The notes: generated by a model not told the origin, from the letters alone. A DNA stretch of 39,936 nucleotides from an uncultured bacterium (GCA_947176765.1 CAMWRX010000019.1:1-39936); one strand, 5' to 3'; numbered from the stretch's first letter, positions 15,025 through 23,172 are shown. A program made the numbers and translations.

Positions 15025-16935
15025 ATGGCACTGGATTACAGGAAATGCGCGCAGGACATTTTCAGCCATCTGGGCGGGAAAGAAAACCTGGTAAGCGCCG
15101 CCCACTGCGCCACCCGGCTGCGCCTGGTGACCGTGGACAACAGCAAGATCGACATGAAGGCCCTGGAAGATGTGGACGGCGTGAAGGGCGTGTTCAGCGC
15201 CTCCGGCCAGATCCAGATCATCCTGGGCACCGGCACGGTGAACAAGGTCTATGACGAGTTTCTCGCCATCACCGGCCTGTCCGCCGCCAGCAAAGAGGAT
15301 GTGAAGGCCGCGGCCGCCGCCAAGCAGCCCCTGCCCAAGCGGATGATTAAGACCCTGGGCGACATTTTTGTGCCCATCATCCCCGCCATCGTGGCCAGCG
15401 GCTTCCTCATGGGCATCATGGAGGCCCTCACCTTCATGGTGGGCAAAGGCTTTATCGACATCGACACCTCCGGCTCCCTCTACGTGTTCGCCAACCTGTT
15501 TGCCAACACCGCCTATACCTTCCTGCCCATTCTGATCGCTTACAGCGCGGCCAAGGCCTTCGGCGGCAACCCCTATCTGGGCGCGGTCATCGGCATGATT
15601 ATGATCCACCCCAATCTGGTCAACGCCTGGAGCGTGGCCGGCATGATGGAAGCAGGAACCCCCATCCCCAGCGTGAGCGTGTGGTTCGGTCTGTATGACG
15701 TGAATCTGGTGGGCTACCAGGGCAGCGTCATCCCGGTCATCATCGCCGTATGGGTGATGTGCTTCATCGAGAAGCGGCTGCACAAGATCGTCCCCGCCAT
15801 GTTCGACCTGTTCGTCACCCCCCTGGTCAGCGTGTTTGTCACCGGCTACCTGACCCTGTCCATCATCGGCCCCATCTTCTCCTTTGTGGAGCACAACATC
15901 ATCGACGGCATCCAGTGGCTGATCGCCCTGCCCCTGGGCATCGGTTCCCTCATCATGGGCGGCCTGTACTCCACCACCGTGGTGGCCGGCATCCATCATA
16001 TGTACACCGTCATCGACATGGGCCAGATCTCCCAGTACCAGATGACCTACTGGCTGCCCCTGGCCTCCGCCGCCAACATCGCCCAGGGCGCCGCCTGTCT
16101 GGCGGTGGCCCTGAAGGCCAGGAACCAGAAGACCAAGTCCGTGGCCGTGCCCTCCGCCTTCTCCTGCTTCATGGGCATCACGGAGCCCGCCATCTTTGGC
16201 GTCAACCTGCGCTTCTTCAAGCCCTTCATCTGCGGCGCCATCGGCGGCGCGGCGGGCGCCATGTACGCCTCCCTGGTGGGGCTGGCCGCCAAGGGCACCG
16301 GTGTCACCGGTCTGTTCGGCCTGCTGCTGTGCCTCCATGACCCCATCAACTATATCATCATGTTCCTCATCGCCTCCGGCGTGGCCTTCGCCCTGACCTG
16401 GATGTTCGGCTATAAGGAAGAAGCCCCCGCTGAGAAGAAGTCCGCTGAGCCCCAGCCCGAGGCCGCCCTTCCCGCCATCGACTGCCAGCCCGGCACCGTG
16501 TACGCCCCCGTGTCCGGCACGGCTATCCCCTCCGAGGAGATCCCCGATGAGACCTTTGCCACCGGCGTTCTTGGCCAGGGCGTGGGCATCAACCCCAGCG
16601 AGGGCGTTGTGGTCGCCCCCTTTGACGGCGAGATTTCCTCCGTCACCGACACCCATCACGCGGTGGGCGTCACCTCCCCCGACGGCATGGAGCTGCTGAT
16701 CCATGTTGGCGTGGACACCGTGGCCATGAATGGCGAAGGCTTCCAGTGCTTCGTCCAGGAGGGCCAGCAGGTGAAAGCGGGCGACAAGCTCATCGCCTTC
16801 GATCGGGATAAAATCGCCGCCGCGGGCCACCCTGACGTGGTGGTAGTGCTGGTGACCAACTCCGACGATTACGAAAATCTGACCATTCAGCCCGGCTCCT
16901 GCAAGGCCATGGATCAGGTGATCCAGGTTAAGTAA
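15025..16935 (+). CDS. scrA: PTS sucrose-type EIIBCA
   Basis: The ATG at 15025 follows GGGAGGA and gives 636 residues. Domain order is B-C-A in the glucose/sucrose superfamily. IIB (1-85) carries the phosphocysteine C28 in SAAHCATRLRL. IIC (about 105-465) has ten helices and the sucrose-family blocks VGYQGSVIPVIIAVWVM and MGITEPAIFGVNLRF. IIA (about 490-630) carries the active histidine H560 in LLIHVGVDTVAMNG. It imports and phosphorylates a disaccharide, most likely sucrose to sucrose-6-phosphate; trehalose or beta-glucosides cannot be excluded. It has its own promoter and two operators and is followed 41 bases later by the GH13 gene. Confidence 0.88.
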   Translation: MALDYRKCAQDIFSHLGGKENLVSAAHCATRLRLVTVDNSKIDMKALEDVDGVKGVFSASGQIQIILGTGTVNKVYDEFLAITGLSAASKEDVKAAAAAKQPLPKRMIKTLGDIFVPIIPAIVASGFLMGIMEALTFMVGKGFIDIDTSGSLYVFANLFANTAYTFLPILIAYSAAKAFGGNPYLGAVIGMIMIHPNLVNAWSVAGMMEAGTPIPSVSVWFGLYDVNLVGYQGSVIPVIIAVWVMCFIEKRLHKIVPAMFDLFVTPLVSVFVTGYLTLSIIGPIFSFVEHNIIDGIQWLIALPLGIGSLIMGGLYSTTVVAGIHHMYTVIDMGQISQYQMTYWLPLASAANIAQGAACLAVALKARNQKTKSVAVPSAFSCFMGITEPAIFGVNLRFFKPFICGAIGGAAGAMYASLVGLAAKGTGVTGLFGLLLCLHDPINYIIMFLIASGVAFALTWMFGYKEEAPAEKKSAEPQPEAALPAIDCQPGTVYAPVSGTAIPSEEIPDETFATGVLGQGVGINPSEGVVVAPFDGEISSVTDTHHAVGVTSPDGMELLIHVGVDTVAMNGEGFQCFVQEGQQVKAGDKLIAFDRDKIAAAGHPDVVVVLVTNSDDYENLTIQPGSCKAMDQVIQVK

Positions 16936-16976
16936 TCATATCAAGCCCATTGCGGATGGGAAATGAGGTGCGATCC

Positions 16977-18821
16977 ATGACGAAAAAAGAGGAAGCCCTG
17001 TTCCAGTCACGGCTGGCCCGGCATTTGGACGAGCTGCGTTGGCTGTACATGGAGCTGTACGGCAATGATTCCATGTTCGACGAGCTGTGCGATGAGATGC
17101 GCCGCTTCGCGGACGAGCGCCCCGCGGCGCTGAAAAAGCGGGATCTGGCGCGGGAAGCTGACCCGGAATGGTATAAATCCAATGAGTTGGCCGGCATGAT
17201 GCTGTATATCGACAACTTCGCCGGGGATTTGAACGGCGTGCGCAAAAAGCTGTCCTACATCGAAAAAGCCGGCGTGAACCTCATCCACCTCATGCCCTTC
17301 CTGGACACCGTCCCCGGCCGGAGCGACGGCGGCTACGCCGTGGCCGACTTCCGGGCGGTGCGGCCCGACCTGGGCACCATGGACGACCTAGAGAAGCTCA
17401 CCGCCGCCTGCCACAAAAAGGGCGTCAACGTGTGCATGGATTTCGTGATGAACCACACCAGCCAGGACCACGAGTGGGCGAAAAAAGCCCGGGCCGGGGA
17501 CGAGGAGTATATGAGCCGCTACTTCTTTTTCGCCGACCCGGCCATCCCCCAGGAGTACGAGAAAACCGTGCCCCAGGTGTTCCCCACCACGGCCCCCGGC
17601 AACTTTACCTGGCTTGACGACTGCCAGCACTACGTCATGACCTCCTTCTACCCCTACCAGTGGGATCTGAACTACCGCAACCCCAGGGTGTTCAACGAGA
17701 TGATGTACAATTTCCTGTTCCTGGCCAACAAGGGCATGGACATGATCCGCATCGACGCGGTGCCCTACATCTGGAAGGAGCTGGGCACCGACTGCCGCAA
17801 CCTGCCCCAGGTCCACACCATTGTGCGCATGATGCGCATGATCGGCGAGATCGTCTGCCCCAGCGTTATTCTGCTGGGCGAGGTGGTGATGGAGCCGGTC
17901 AAAGTGGTGCCCTACTTCGGCACCGTGGAAAAGCCGGAGTGCCATCTGCTCTACAATGTGACCACCATGTGCACCACCTGGCACACCGTGGCCACCCGGG
18001 ACACCCGCCTGCTGCGCAGGCAGCTGGACATTGTGAGCGCCCTGCCCAAGCAGTATGTATTCCTCAACTACCTGCGCTGTCACGACGACATCGGCTGGGG
18101 TTTGGACTACGACACGCTGGCCCGGTGGGGCATGACCGAGGTCCCCCACAAAAAGTTCCTCAGCGACTGGTTCCAGGGCCATGTGGAGGGCAGCGTCAGC
18201 CGGGGCGAACTGTATAATGACGACCCCGCCAGCGGCGACGCCCGCCAGTGCGGCACCACCGCCAGCCTGTGCGGCATCGAAAAGGCCGGGTCTGAGGGCG
18301 ACGCGGACGCCATGGACCGGGCGGTGCGGTTTGACCTCACCCTCCACGCCATGATGTTCATGCAGATGGGCATCCCCCTGCTGTACAGCGGGGACGAGAT
18401 CGCCCAAGTGAACGACTACAGCTATAAGGACGACCCAAACAAGGCGGACGACAGCCGCTATCTGCACCGGGGAAAAATGCGCTGGGACTTGGCGGAGCAC
18501 ACGGACGACCTGGCCACCCCAGAGGGGCGGGTGTTCTGCGGGCTGAACACTTTGGGGGGCCTGCGCAAGGTCAACCCCGCCTTCGGCGCGGCGGCAGACG
18601 TATGGACACTGGACACCGGGGACGACGGCGTGCTGGCCATCGGGCGGTACTTCGACGGCCAGAAGGTCATTGGCGTGTTCAACTTCACCGGGGAGGAGAA
18701 GTCCGTCACCTTCCCCTATGACGAAGGCGAGTTCACCGACCTGCTCACCGGGGAGAAGTACGTGCTGGAAAACCTGCCCGTCCCAGCCTATGGCTTCTAC
18801 TATCTGGAACAAAGTATTTAA
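16977..18821 (+). CDS. GH13 subfamily 4 enzyme (amylosucrase / sucrose hydrolase type)
   Basis: The ATG at 16977 has GAGGTG upstream and gives 614 residues; Neisseria amylosucrase has 636. The N-terminal helical region (about 1-75) and barrel (about 85-510) follow amylosucrase order. Matching blocks are SDGGYAV, DFVMNHTSQDHEW, FYPYQWDLNY and DPNKADDSRYLHR. The nucleophile D260 is in IRIDAV, the acid/base E302 in LLGEVV and the transition-state D370 in RCHDDIGW. Amylosucrases use the energy of unphosphorylated sucrose to build alpha-1,4-glucan; relatives simply hydrolyse it. It has no signal peptide, so it is cytoplasmic. Finding it behind a PTS instead of a GH32 sucrose-6-phosphate hydrolase is unusual. 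Confidence 0.88.
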   Translation: MTKKEEALFQSRLARHLDELRWLYMELYGNDSMFDELCDEMRRFADERPAALKKRDLAREADPEWYKSNELAGMMLYIDNFAGDLNGVRKKLSYIEKAGVNLIHLMPFLDTVPGRSDGGYAVADFRAVRPDLGTMDDLEKLTAACHKKGVNVCMDFVMNHTSQDHEWAKKARAGDEEYMSRYFFFADPAIPQEYEKTVPQVFPTTAPGNFTWLDDCQHYVMTSFYPYQWDLNYRNPRVFNEMMYNFLFLANKGMDMIRIDAVPYIWKELGTDCRNLPQVHTIVRMMRMIGEIVCPSVILLGEVVMEPVKVVPYFGTVEKPECHLLYNVTTMCTTWHTVATRDTRLLRRQLDIVSALPKQYVFLNYLRCHDDIGWGLDYDTLARWGMTEVPHKKFLSDWFQGHVEGSVSRGELYNDDPASGDARQCGTTASLCGIEKAGSEGDADAMDRAVRFDLTLHAMMFMQMGIPLLYSGDEIAQVNDYSYKDDPNKADDSRYLHRGKMRWDLAEHTDDLATPEGRVFCGLNTLGGLRKVNPAFGAAADVWTLDTGDDGVLAIGRYFDGQKVIGVFNFTGEEKSVTFPYDEGEFTDLLTGEKYVLENLPVPAYGFYYLEQSI

Positions 18822-18923
18822 TCTATTCCCCGGGCCTGCCAAATGGTACAGTATGGATAAATCTATGCAGACGACTTGCTTCCGGGCCGCATACGATGGA
18901 TTCCGTGCGGTGCCCAAAAAAGC

Positions 18924-18947
18924 GTTTCGATTTCCGAAACTTTTTCC
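18924..18947 (+). terminator. Probable terminator of the sugar operon
   Basis: GTTTCG (18924-18929), ATTTC, CGAAAC (18935-18940), then TTTTT (18941-18945). The stem is short but the T run is good. It lies just before the next promoter. Confidence 0.55.
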
Positions 18948-18955
18948 GTTTCGTA

Positions 18956-18984
18956 TTGCATTTTCCAGCGAGGTTATATATAAT
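18956..18984 (+). promoter_or_regulatory. Promoter of the riboswitch-adhesin transcript
   Basis: TTGCAT (18956-18961), 17 bp, consensus TATAAT (18979-18984). Transcription should start near 18991, making a leader of about 546 nt before the adhesin start codon. Confidence 0.75.
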
Positions 18985-18990
18985 AATACT

Positions 18991-19116
18991 AAAGACTCAG
19001 GGGTCTTTGTTCGTGCTGAAGGGCGGCATGAACAAAAATGTTCCGAACGGAGGGGGGATGCGTATGATCGACGGCCCGCCGCGCGACGCGCCTTAGGGCG
19101 GCGGATGACACATAAG
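18991..19116 (+). other. First part of the adhesin leader: hairpins and a possible leader peptide
   Basis: A small hairpin AAAGAC/GTCTTT (18991-18996, 19003-19008) begins the transcript. A very G-rich ribosome binding site (19049-19057) precedes ATGs at 19058 and 19064, which open a 10-12 codon frame ending TAG at 19094. The frame overlaps a GC hairpin CCGCCGC (19076-19082) with GCGGCGG (19098-19104). A translated leader peptide is possible but unproven. Confidence 0.35.
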
Positions 19117-19223
19117 ACGCAGTAGCAAACCATCGGAAACGATGGGGCGCCAAGCCAGAGGCTGTCGGACGGTCGCTTTCGCGAAACACGGGCCCGTCCT
19201 ACGCTCGTTCGGCTGCACTGTGT
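19117..19223 (+). promoter_or_regulatory. c-di-GMP-I (GEMM) riboswitch aptamer, copy 1
   Basis: The core GCAAACC starts at 19125. P1b is CCATCG-GAAA-CGATGG with the GNRA tetraloop. The P2 closing strand AGCC pairs with GGCT (19211-19214), and the outer helix ACGCAGT (19117-19123) pairs with ACTGTGT (19217-19223). The base equivalent to Vc2 G20 is G, which favours c-di-GMP over cGAMP. The usual GGGACGCAAAGCC segment reads GGGGCGCCAAGCC, so this copy is the most diverged and may bind less well. P2 carries GGACGG/CCGTCC. Confidence 0.85.
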
Positions 19224-19237
19224 AACCCCCAAGGGGG

Positions 19238-19338
19238 AGACTGGCAAACCATTGGAAACAATGGGACGCAAAGCCAGAGGCTGTCGGGCAGGCTTCCGCG
19301 AAATGCGGGGCTAAGCCCTATGCTCGTTCGGCTGCATA
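19238..19338 (+). promoter_or_regulatory. c-di-GMP-I (GEMM) riboswitch aptamer, copy 2
   Basis: The core GCAAACC is at 19244-19250. P1b is CCATTG-GAAA-CAATGG, followed by canonical GGGACGCAAAGCC. The P2 closing pair is AGCC with GGCT (19330-19333); the distal P2 stem GGGC/GCCC carries a further CCGC/GCGG hairpin. The G20 equivalent is G. It is separated from copy 1 by a short linker containing CCCCCAAGGGGG. Confidence 0.92.
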
Positions 19339-19413
19339 CGCAAACCATGGGAAACTGTGGGACGCAAAACCAGAGGCTAAAACGCGCCTGCGCGTCATGC
19401 TCGATCGGTTGCA
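19337..19413 (+). promoter_or_regulatory. c-di-GMP-I (GEMM) riboswitch aptamer, copy 3
   Basis: The core GCAAACC is at 19340-19346. P1b is CCATGG-GAAA-CTGTGG, with wobble pairs. Then comes GGGACGCAAAACC, and P2 is closed by AACC with GGTT (19407-19410), a compensatory change against copies 1 and 2. The distal P2 is ACGCGC/GCGCGT. Only six bases separate it from the closing strand of copy 2. The G20 equivalent is G. Confidence 0.9.
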
Positions 19414-19491
19414 TCGCAAACCACGGGAAACCGTGGGACGCAAAACCAGAGGCTAAGGGGCCTCTGTGCCCTATGCCCGTTCGGTTGCCGG
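19414..19491 (+). promoter_or_regulatory. c-di-GMP-I (GEMM) riboswitch aptamer, copy 4
   Basis: The core GCAAACC is at 19416-19422. P1b is CCACGG-GAAA-CCGTGG, then GGGACGCAAAACC. P2 is closed by AACC with GGTT (19483-19486); the distal P2 is AGGGGC with GCCCT. The G20 equivalent is G. Five bases separate it from copy 3. It is the aptamer nearest the adhesin ribosome binding site. Confidence 0.9.
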
Positions 19492-19539
19492 ACTTCTTTG
19501 CGTCCGAGCAAAACCGCAAAGAAAGGAAGAAGTGTAGTG
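19489..19539 (+). promoter_or_regulatory. Probable expression platform controlling translation of the adhesin
   Basis: Directly after copy 4, ACTTCTTT (19492-19499) can pair with the Shine-Dalgarno region GGAAGAAGT (19525-19533). The same bases can instead form TTCTTTGCG (19494-19502) with CGCAAAGAA (19515-19523), or sit in the loop of CGGAC (19489-19493) with GTCCG (19502-19506). No T run follows, so translational rather than transcriptional control is more likely. Confidence 0.5.
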
Positions 19540-22500
19540 AAAAACATGAAGAATTTGTGCAAGCACGGCCTTTTCATGCCGCTGCTGGCCCTGGTTCTCT
19601 GCATGGGTCTGGCCTCCACCCCCGCGTTTGCGGCGGACGTGGACGGGACTGAGAACCCGGCCTCCTCCATTGAGAACGTCGAGGGCCAGGAGACCAACGG
19701 CAGCGACGAGTCCTACGTGGACAACGACAACGAGGCGTCTGGCGAGGACAACGACTCCGACACCCCCGTAGGCGACACCACCGAGGACGGCGAAGAACCC
19801 AGCGAGGGCAGCGACGTCGAAATCGGCGACAGCCAGGAGCCCGGCGAGGGCGGCGACGTCGAGACCGGCGACAGCCAGGAACCCAGCGAGGGCGGCGACG
19901 TCGAAACCGGCGACAGCCAAGAGCCCCTCGTGTGCACCTGCACCACAAAGTGCGGCGACACTGCCAACGAGGCGTGCGAAGTGTGCGCCGCCGGTGGCGA
20001 GTGCAAAGCTACGAGCAGCGGCGTCACTTGGGACGCCGAGACGGGGACCCTGACGGTCACCGGCAGCGGCGAGGCGCTAAATGCCGCCAACCTGACGGTG
20101 AACGGCGAGGCGGTCACAAACCTGAAGCCCAACCATCTGGTGATCGACGGGTTCAGCACGGTCGGCAGCGACTTTAAAGGAATGGCCGACGGGCTGAAAA
20201 GCCTGGAAATCAACAATGTTGGCACAGTTGGGGATCAGGCGTTCAGCTACCTCTACAACGTGGATCTGAAAATCACCGTCAGCAACAGCAAGTTGGATAA
20301 CTGGGCGTTCTGGAAGAGTGCGGTGTCCGAGATCGTGCTGGACAACGTCGACGCCGGTTACGGTTCTGTCGGTGGACTTGGTGCCTATGACCCGAGCGAT
20401 CCGAAGGTGAAGCTCAGCGTCAGGGGCGGTCATCTGAGCGGGAGCGCGCTCATGAGCAGCAAGCTGTCCGAGCTTGAGCTGGAGGGCATCGACATCACCG
20501 ATTCCCCCTTCTCCGGGACCACCGCTGATATGGTCACCGTCACGGACGGCAAGCTGGGGACCAATGCGTTCAGCGGCTTCACGGTGTATGATCAGCTTGT
20601 GCTGAACAACGTCACCGTTGATAACTGGAACTATCCTTTCAACGGGTTCGGCGGCAGCGACCTGGATGTTACCATCAACGGCGGCAACTTCGGGACGTGG
20701 GCGTTCTATGGATCCAGCGCCAATAAGGTCACCGTCAACGGCAGTAACTTGGGCGACTCCTCGTTCCAAGGCTGCACGATGTCCGAGCTGGAGCTGAACA
20801 ACGTCGACATCGCCGACAATATGCACCCCTTCTATGAGGCCAGCAGCAACAAGGTCACCGTCAATGGCGGCAGCGCCGGAACGTACGCGTTCTGGAAGAC
20901 CACGATGTCCGAGATCGAGCTAAACAACACCACCGTTTCCAACGGCGCGTTCTATCAGGCCAACACCAACGATAAGGGCCTGAATGTCACTGCCACCAAC
21001 AGCAATCTGTCCGAGGATGCCCTCAACGACGTCAATGTGGGCCGCTATGTGAAGGACGGCGTGATCGTCAAGGCGACCACTGATTCCCTGCAAGACCTCA
21101 TCAACAAGTCCGAAGGCCCCACCAAGCTGGTCATCAGCGGTGTCATCCACAGCACGGGCAATTCCATTCGCATCGCCGCGGGCAAGGACATCACCCTGGT
21201 CACCAACGGGGAAGACGCCAGCATCGAGGCTCCCAACGAATTCAACGACTCCCTGTTCGTCATCGAGAACGGCGGCAAGCTGACCATCGACGACGACAAG
21301 CTCACCATCAAGGGCGCGGCCGAGGGCAAAACGGTAGACAGCAATTCCGAGTCGGCCCTGGTGTTCCAGGTCAGCGGCGAGCTGGTCCTGAACAACGGCA
21401 CCATCATCGGCGGCGGCTCCGGCCTGGATAACTCCAAGGGCGCGGTCGTGCTGAAGGATGGCGCGAAGTTCACCATGACCGGCGGCACCATCCGCGACAC
21501 CAAGCTTTATACCTGGTACAGCGCCCCCGTGGTGGTAGGTTCCGGCGCCGAGTTCATCATGAAGGGCGGCAAGATCACCAATAACCGCAATAACCTGGGC
21601 GCCGGCGGCGTTGCGATCGTCGGTTGGTACCACAACGATCCGTCTGCCACGATGAAGCTGACTGGCGACGCGGAGATCAGCAACAACGTGACATACAAGG
21701 ATGCCGGCGGAATTGCCCTGTGGGGCAATGCCGATCTGTACATGAACGGCGGTAAGATCATCGGCAACACGTCGCACTGGGGCTACGGCGGCGGCATCTC
21801 TGTGGCGGGCCGCACCGGTGATATGATCGGTGTAAACAAATATTATGACCCCAAGTGCGTGTTCACCATGGACGGCGGCGAGATTTCCGGCAACTACGCA
21901 GTTTACGGCGGCGGCATCTATGTCAATTCCAACGATGTGACGCTGAATGCCGGCTTGATTGCCGACAACACCGCAAGCGAGACCGGCGGCGGCGTGTATG
22001 TGGAGACCCCCGAGGACAACTCCGACGCCAACTTCACCTCCGCCCATCTGTCCAACGCCGTGATCCACGGCAACAGCGCGACCCTCATGGGCGGCGGTAT
22101 GTACTTCTGCCCCACCGGCTCCAGCGAGCAGTACGTCAACGAAGGCCCGGCCATCTTTGACAACAAGGCTGACGGCGCCGCGGATGACCTCGTGTCCGTT
22201 GTGCTCGTGGGCTTTGGCGAGGCCGAGGATGGGAAGTTTGCTGACCTGACTGAGCGTATGCTTGGCGGCGGCAAGGTGGACTGGTACCTCGATGGCAGCG
22301 TGTTTGAGAACTATGCCAGCGGCCAGGGCCGGGTCGAGGAAGATTCTGTGCGCTATAATGCCGAGACCTATGCCAAGCTGGTGGCGTCCGGTCGGTACAC
22401 CACGAACATCGCCGTGAAGGCGGTCGTGTCCGATGAGGCGAAGGAACTGGCGCTGGCCAGCGCTAAGCTGGTCATCACCGGCAACAAGGCCACTCGCGGC

Positions 22501-23103
22501 GGCGGCGTGGGTTCCAACGGCAATGTGACCGCTGGCAACGCCGAGGCCCCCGAGTACGAGCTGACCGTCAACAAGGTTTGGGCGAACGTCCCCCAGAACG
22601 AGCAGAAGGACGTCGTCATCCAGCTGGTCATTGACGGCGTTAAGCTGGACACCGTGGTGCTGAATGCCGAGAACGGCTGGAGCGCCAGCTTCACTGGCCT
22701 GCCCGAGGACGTGAAGGATAAGCTCGCAGTTCTGGAGCAGACCGAAGGCTACGATGTCAGCTATTCTGAGGTCACCGGCGAGGACGGCGCGACGACCCTG
22801 TCCGTCACCGTCACCAACTCCCTCACCCCCACGACCCCGGATCCCGATCCCGATCCTGATCCCGATCCCGATCCTGATCCCGAGCCCCCCGCTCCCGAGG
22901 TGGACATCCCCGACGAGGAGCCGCCCCTGTCCGAGAAGCCCGACGAGGAGCCCGACGTGGAAATCCCCGATGTGGAGGTTCCCCTGAGCAACGTGCCCCA
23001 GACCGGCGACAACTCCGGCATTTGGTACGTTCTGGCGGTTCTGTCCGTCTCTGGCCTGGCTGTTCTGGCGCTCGTTGACAAGCGCAAGGAGCAGGAGGGC
23101 TAA
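19537..23103 (+). CDS. Large wall-anchored adhesin-like protein under c-di-GMP riboswitch control
   Basis: The GTG at 19537 lies seven bases after GGAAG and gives 1188 residues; ATG at 19546 is a less well placed alternative. A signal peptide ends near AFA. Residues about 40-130 are acidic, with three 14-residue repeats, then a cysteine cluster (CTCTTKCG, CEVCAAGGEC). Residues about 208-500 are beta-rich repeats of the BspA/LRR_5 style (DNWAFWKSAVSEIVLDNV). Residues about 515-830 look like a right-handed beta-helix (FTMTGGTIRDT, GGGIYV). A CnaB-like domain spans about 1007-1092, then an Asp-Pro repeat and a Pro/Glu-rich linker. The sorting signal is NVPQTGD (1152-1158), a membrane helix and a KRKEQEG tail. 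It probably binds a surface or host ligand; the ligand is unknown. Confidence 0.88.
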   Translation: MKNMKNLCKHGLFMPLLALVLCMGLASTPAFAADVDGTENPASSIENVEGQETNGSDESYVDNDNEASGEDNDSDTPVGDTTEDGEEPSEGSDVEIGDSQEPGEGGDVETGDSQEPSEGGDVETGDSQEPLVCTCTTKCGDTANEACEVCAAGGECKATSSGVTWDAETGTLTVTGSGEALNAANLTVNGEAVTNLKPNHLVIDGFSTVGSDFKGMADGLKSLEINNVGTVGDQAFSYLYNVDLKITVSNSKLDNWAFWKSAVSEIVLDNVDAGYGSVGGLGAYDPSDPKVKLSVRGGHLSGSALMSSKLSELELEGIDITDSPFSGTTADMVTVTDGKLGTNAFSGFTVYDQLVLNNVTVDNWNYPFNGFGGSDLDVTINGGNFGTWAFYGSSANKVTVNGSNLGDSSFQGCTMSELELNNVDIADNMHPFYEASSNKVTVNGGSAGTYAFWKTTMSEIELNNTTVSNGAFYQANTNDKGLNVTATNSNLSEDALNDVNVGRYVKDGVIVKATTDSLQDLINKSEGPTKLVISGVIHSTGNSIRIAAGKDITLVTNGEDASIEAPNEFNDSLFVIENGGKLTIDDDKLTIKGAAEGKTVDSNSESALVFQVSGELVLNNGTIIGGGSGLDNSKGAVVLKDGAKFTMTGGTIRDTKLYTWYSAPVVVGSGAEFIMKGGKITNNRNNLGAGGVAIVGWYHNDPSATMKLTGDAEISNNVTYKDAGGIALWGNADLYMNGGKIIGNTSHWGYGGGISVAGRTGDMIGVNKYYDPKCVFTMDGGEISGNYAVYGGGIYVNSNDVTLNAGLIADNTASETGGGVYVETPEDNSDANFTSAHLSNAVIHGNSATLMGGGMYFCPTGSSEQYVNEGPAIFDNKADGAADDLVSVVLVGFGEAEDGKFADLTERMLGGGKVDWYLDGSVFENYASGQGRVEEDSVRYNAETYAKLVASGRYTTNIAVKAVVSDEAKELALASAKLVITGNKATRGGGVGSNGNVTAGNAEAPEYELTVNKVWANVPQNEQKDVVIQLVIDGVKLDTVVLNAENGWSASFTGLPEDVKDKLAVLEQTEGYDVSYSEVTGEDGATTLSVTVTNSLTPTTPDPDPDPDPDPDPDPEPPAPEVDIPDEEPPLSEKPDEEPDVEIPDVEVPLSNVPQTGDNSGIWYVLAVLSVSGLAVLALVDKRKEQEG
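19804..19929 (+). repeat. Three tandem 42-bp coding repeats
   Basis: Units begin at 19804, 19846 and 19888, each encoding a 14-residue acidic segment of the type EGGDVETGDSQEPS. They are nearly identical in DNA, so copy number is likely to vary between strains. Confidence 0.85.
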
Positions 23104-23117
23104 TCCCCAGCAGCAGC

Positions 23118-23153
23118 GGATGGCCAGGGTTTCATGCCCTGGCCATCCTTTTT
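23118..23153 (+). terminator. Intrinsic terminator between adhesin and sortase
   Basis: Perfect 12-bp stem GGATGGCCAGGG (23118-23129) and CCCTGGCCATCC (23137-23148), seven-base loop, then TTTTT. The sortase start follows only 20 bases later, so the sortase depends on readthrough unless an unseen promoter exists. Confidence 0.9.
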
Positions 23154-23172
23154 CAAGAAGATGGGTGATGTG

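Noticed and set aside
15022-16830. A 602-codon minus-strand frame opposite the PTS gene
   Set aside because: Low-complexity Gly/His/Asp composition and exact overlap with a well-conserved PTS permease mark it as a shadow.
19117-19491. Evenly spaced repeats as a CRISPR array
   Set aside because: The repeats are about 75-105 nt apart, vary with compensatory changes, and match the c-di-GMP-I aptamer in order and loop sequences.
20077-22068. Long minus-strand frames opposite the adhesin
   Set aside because: Shadows of the repeat-rich coding strand with no ribosome binding site or family match.
22838-22885. CRISPR-like or regulatory repeat in the GATCCC/GATCCT run
   Set aside because: It is the coding sequence of the Asp-Pro dipeptide repeat in the adhesin stalk.
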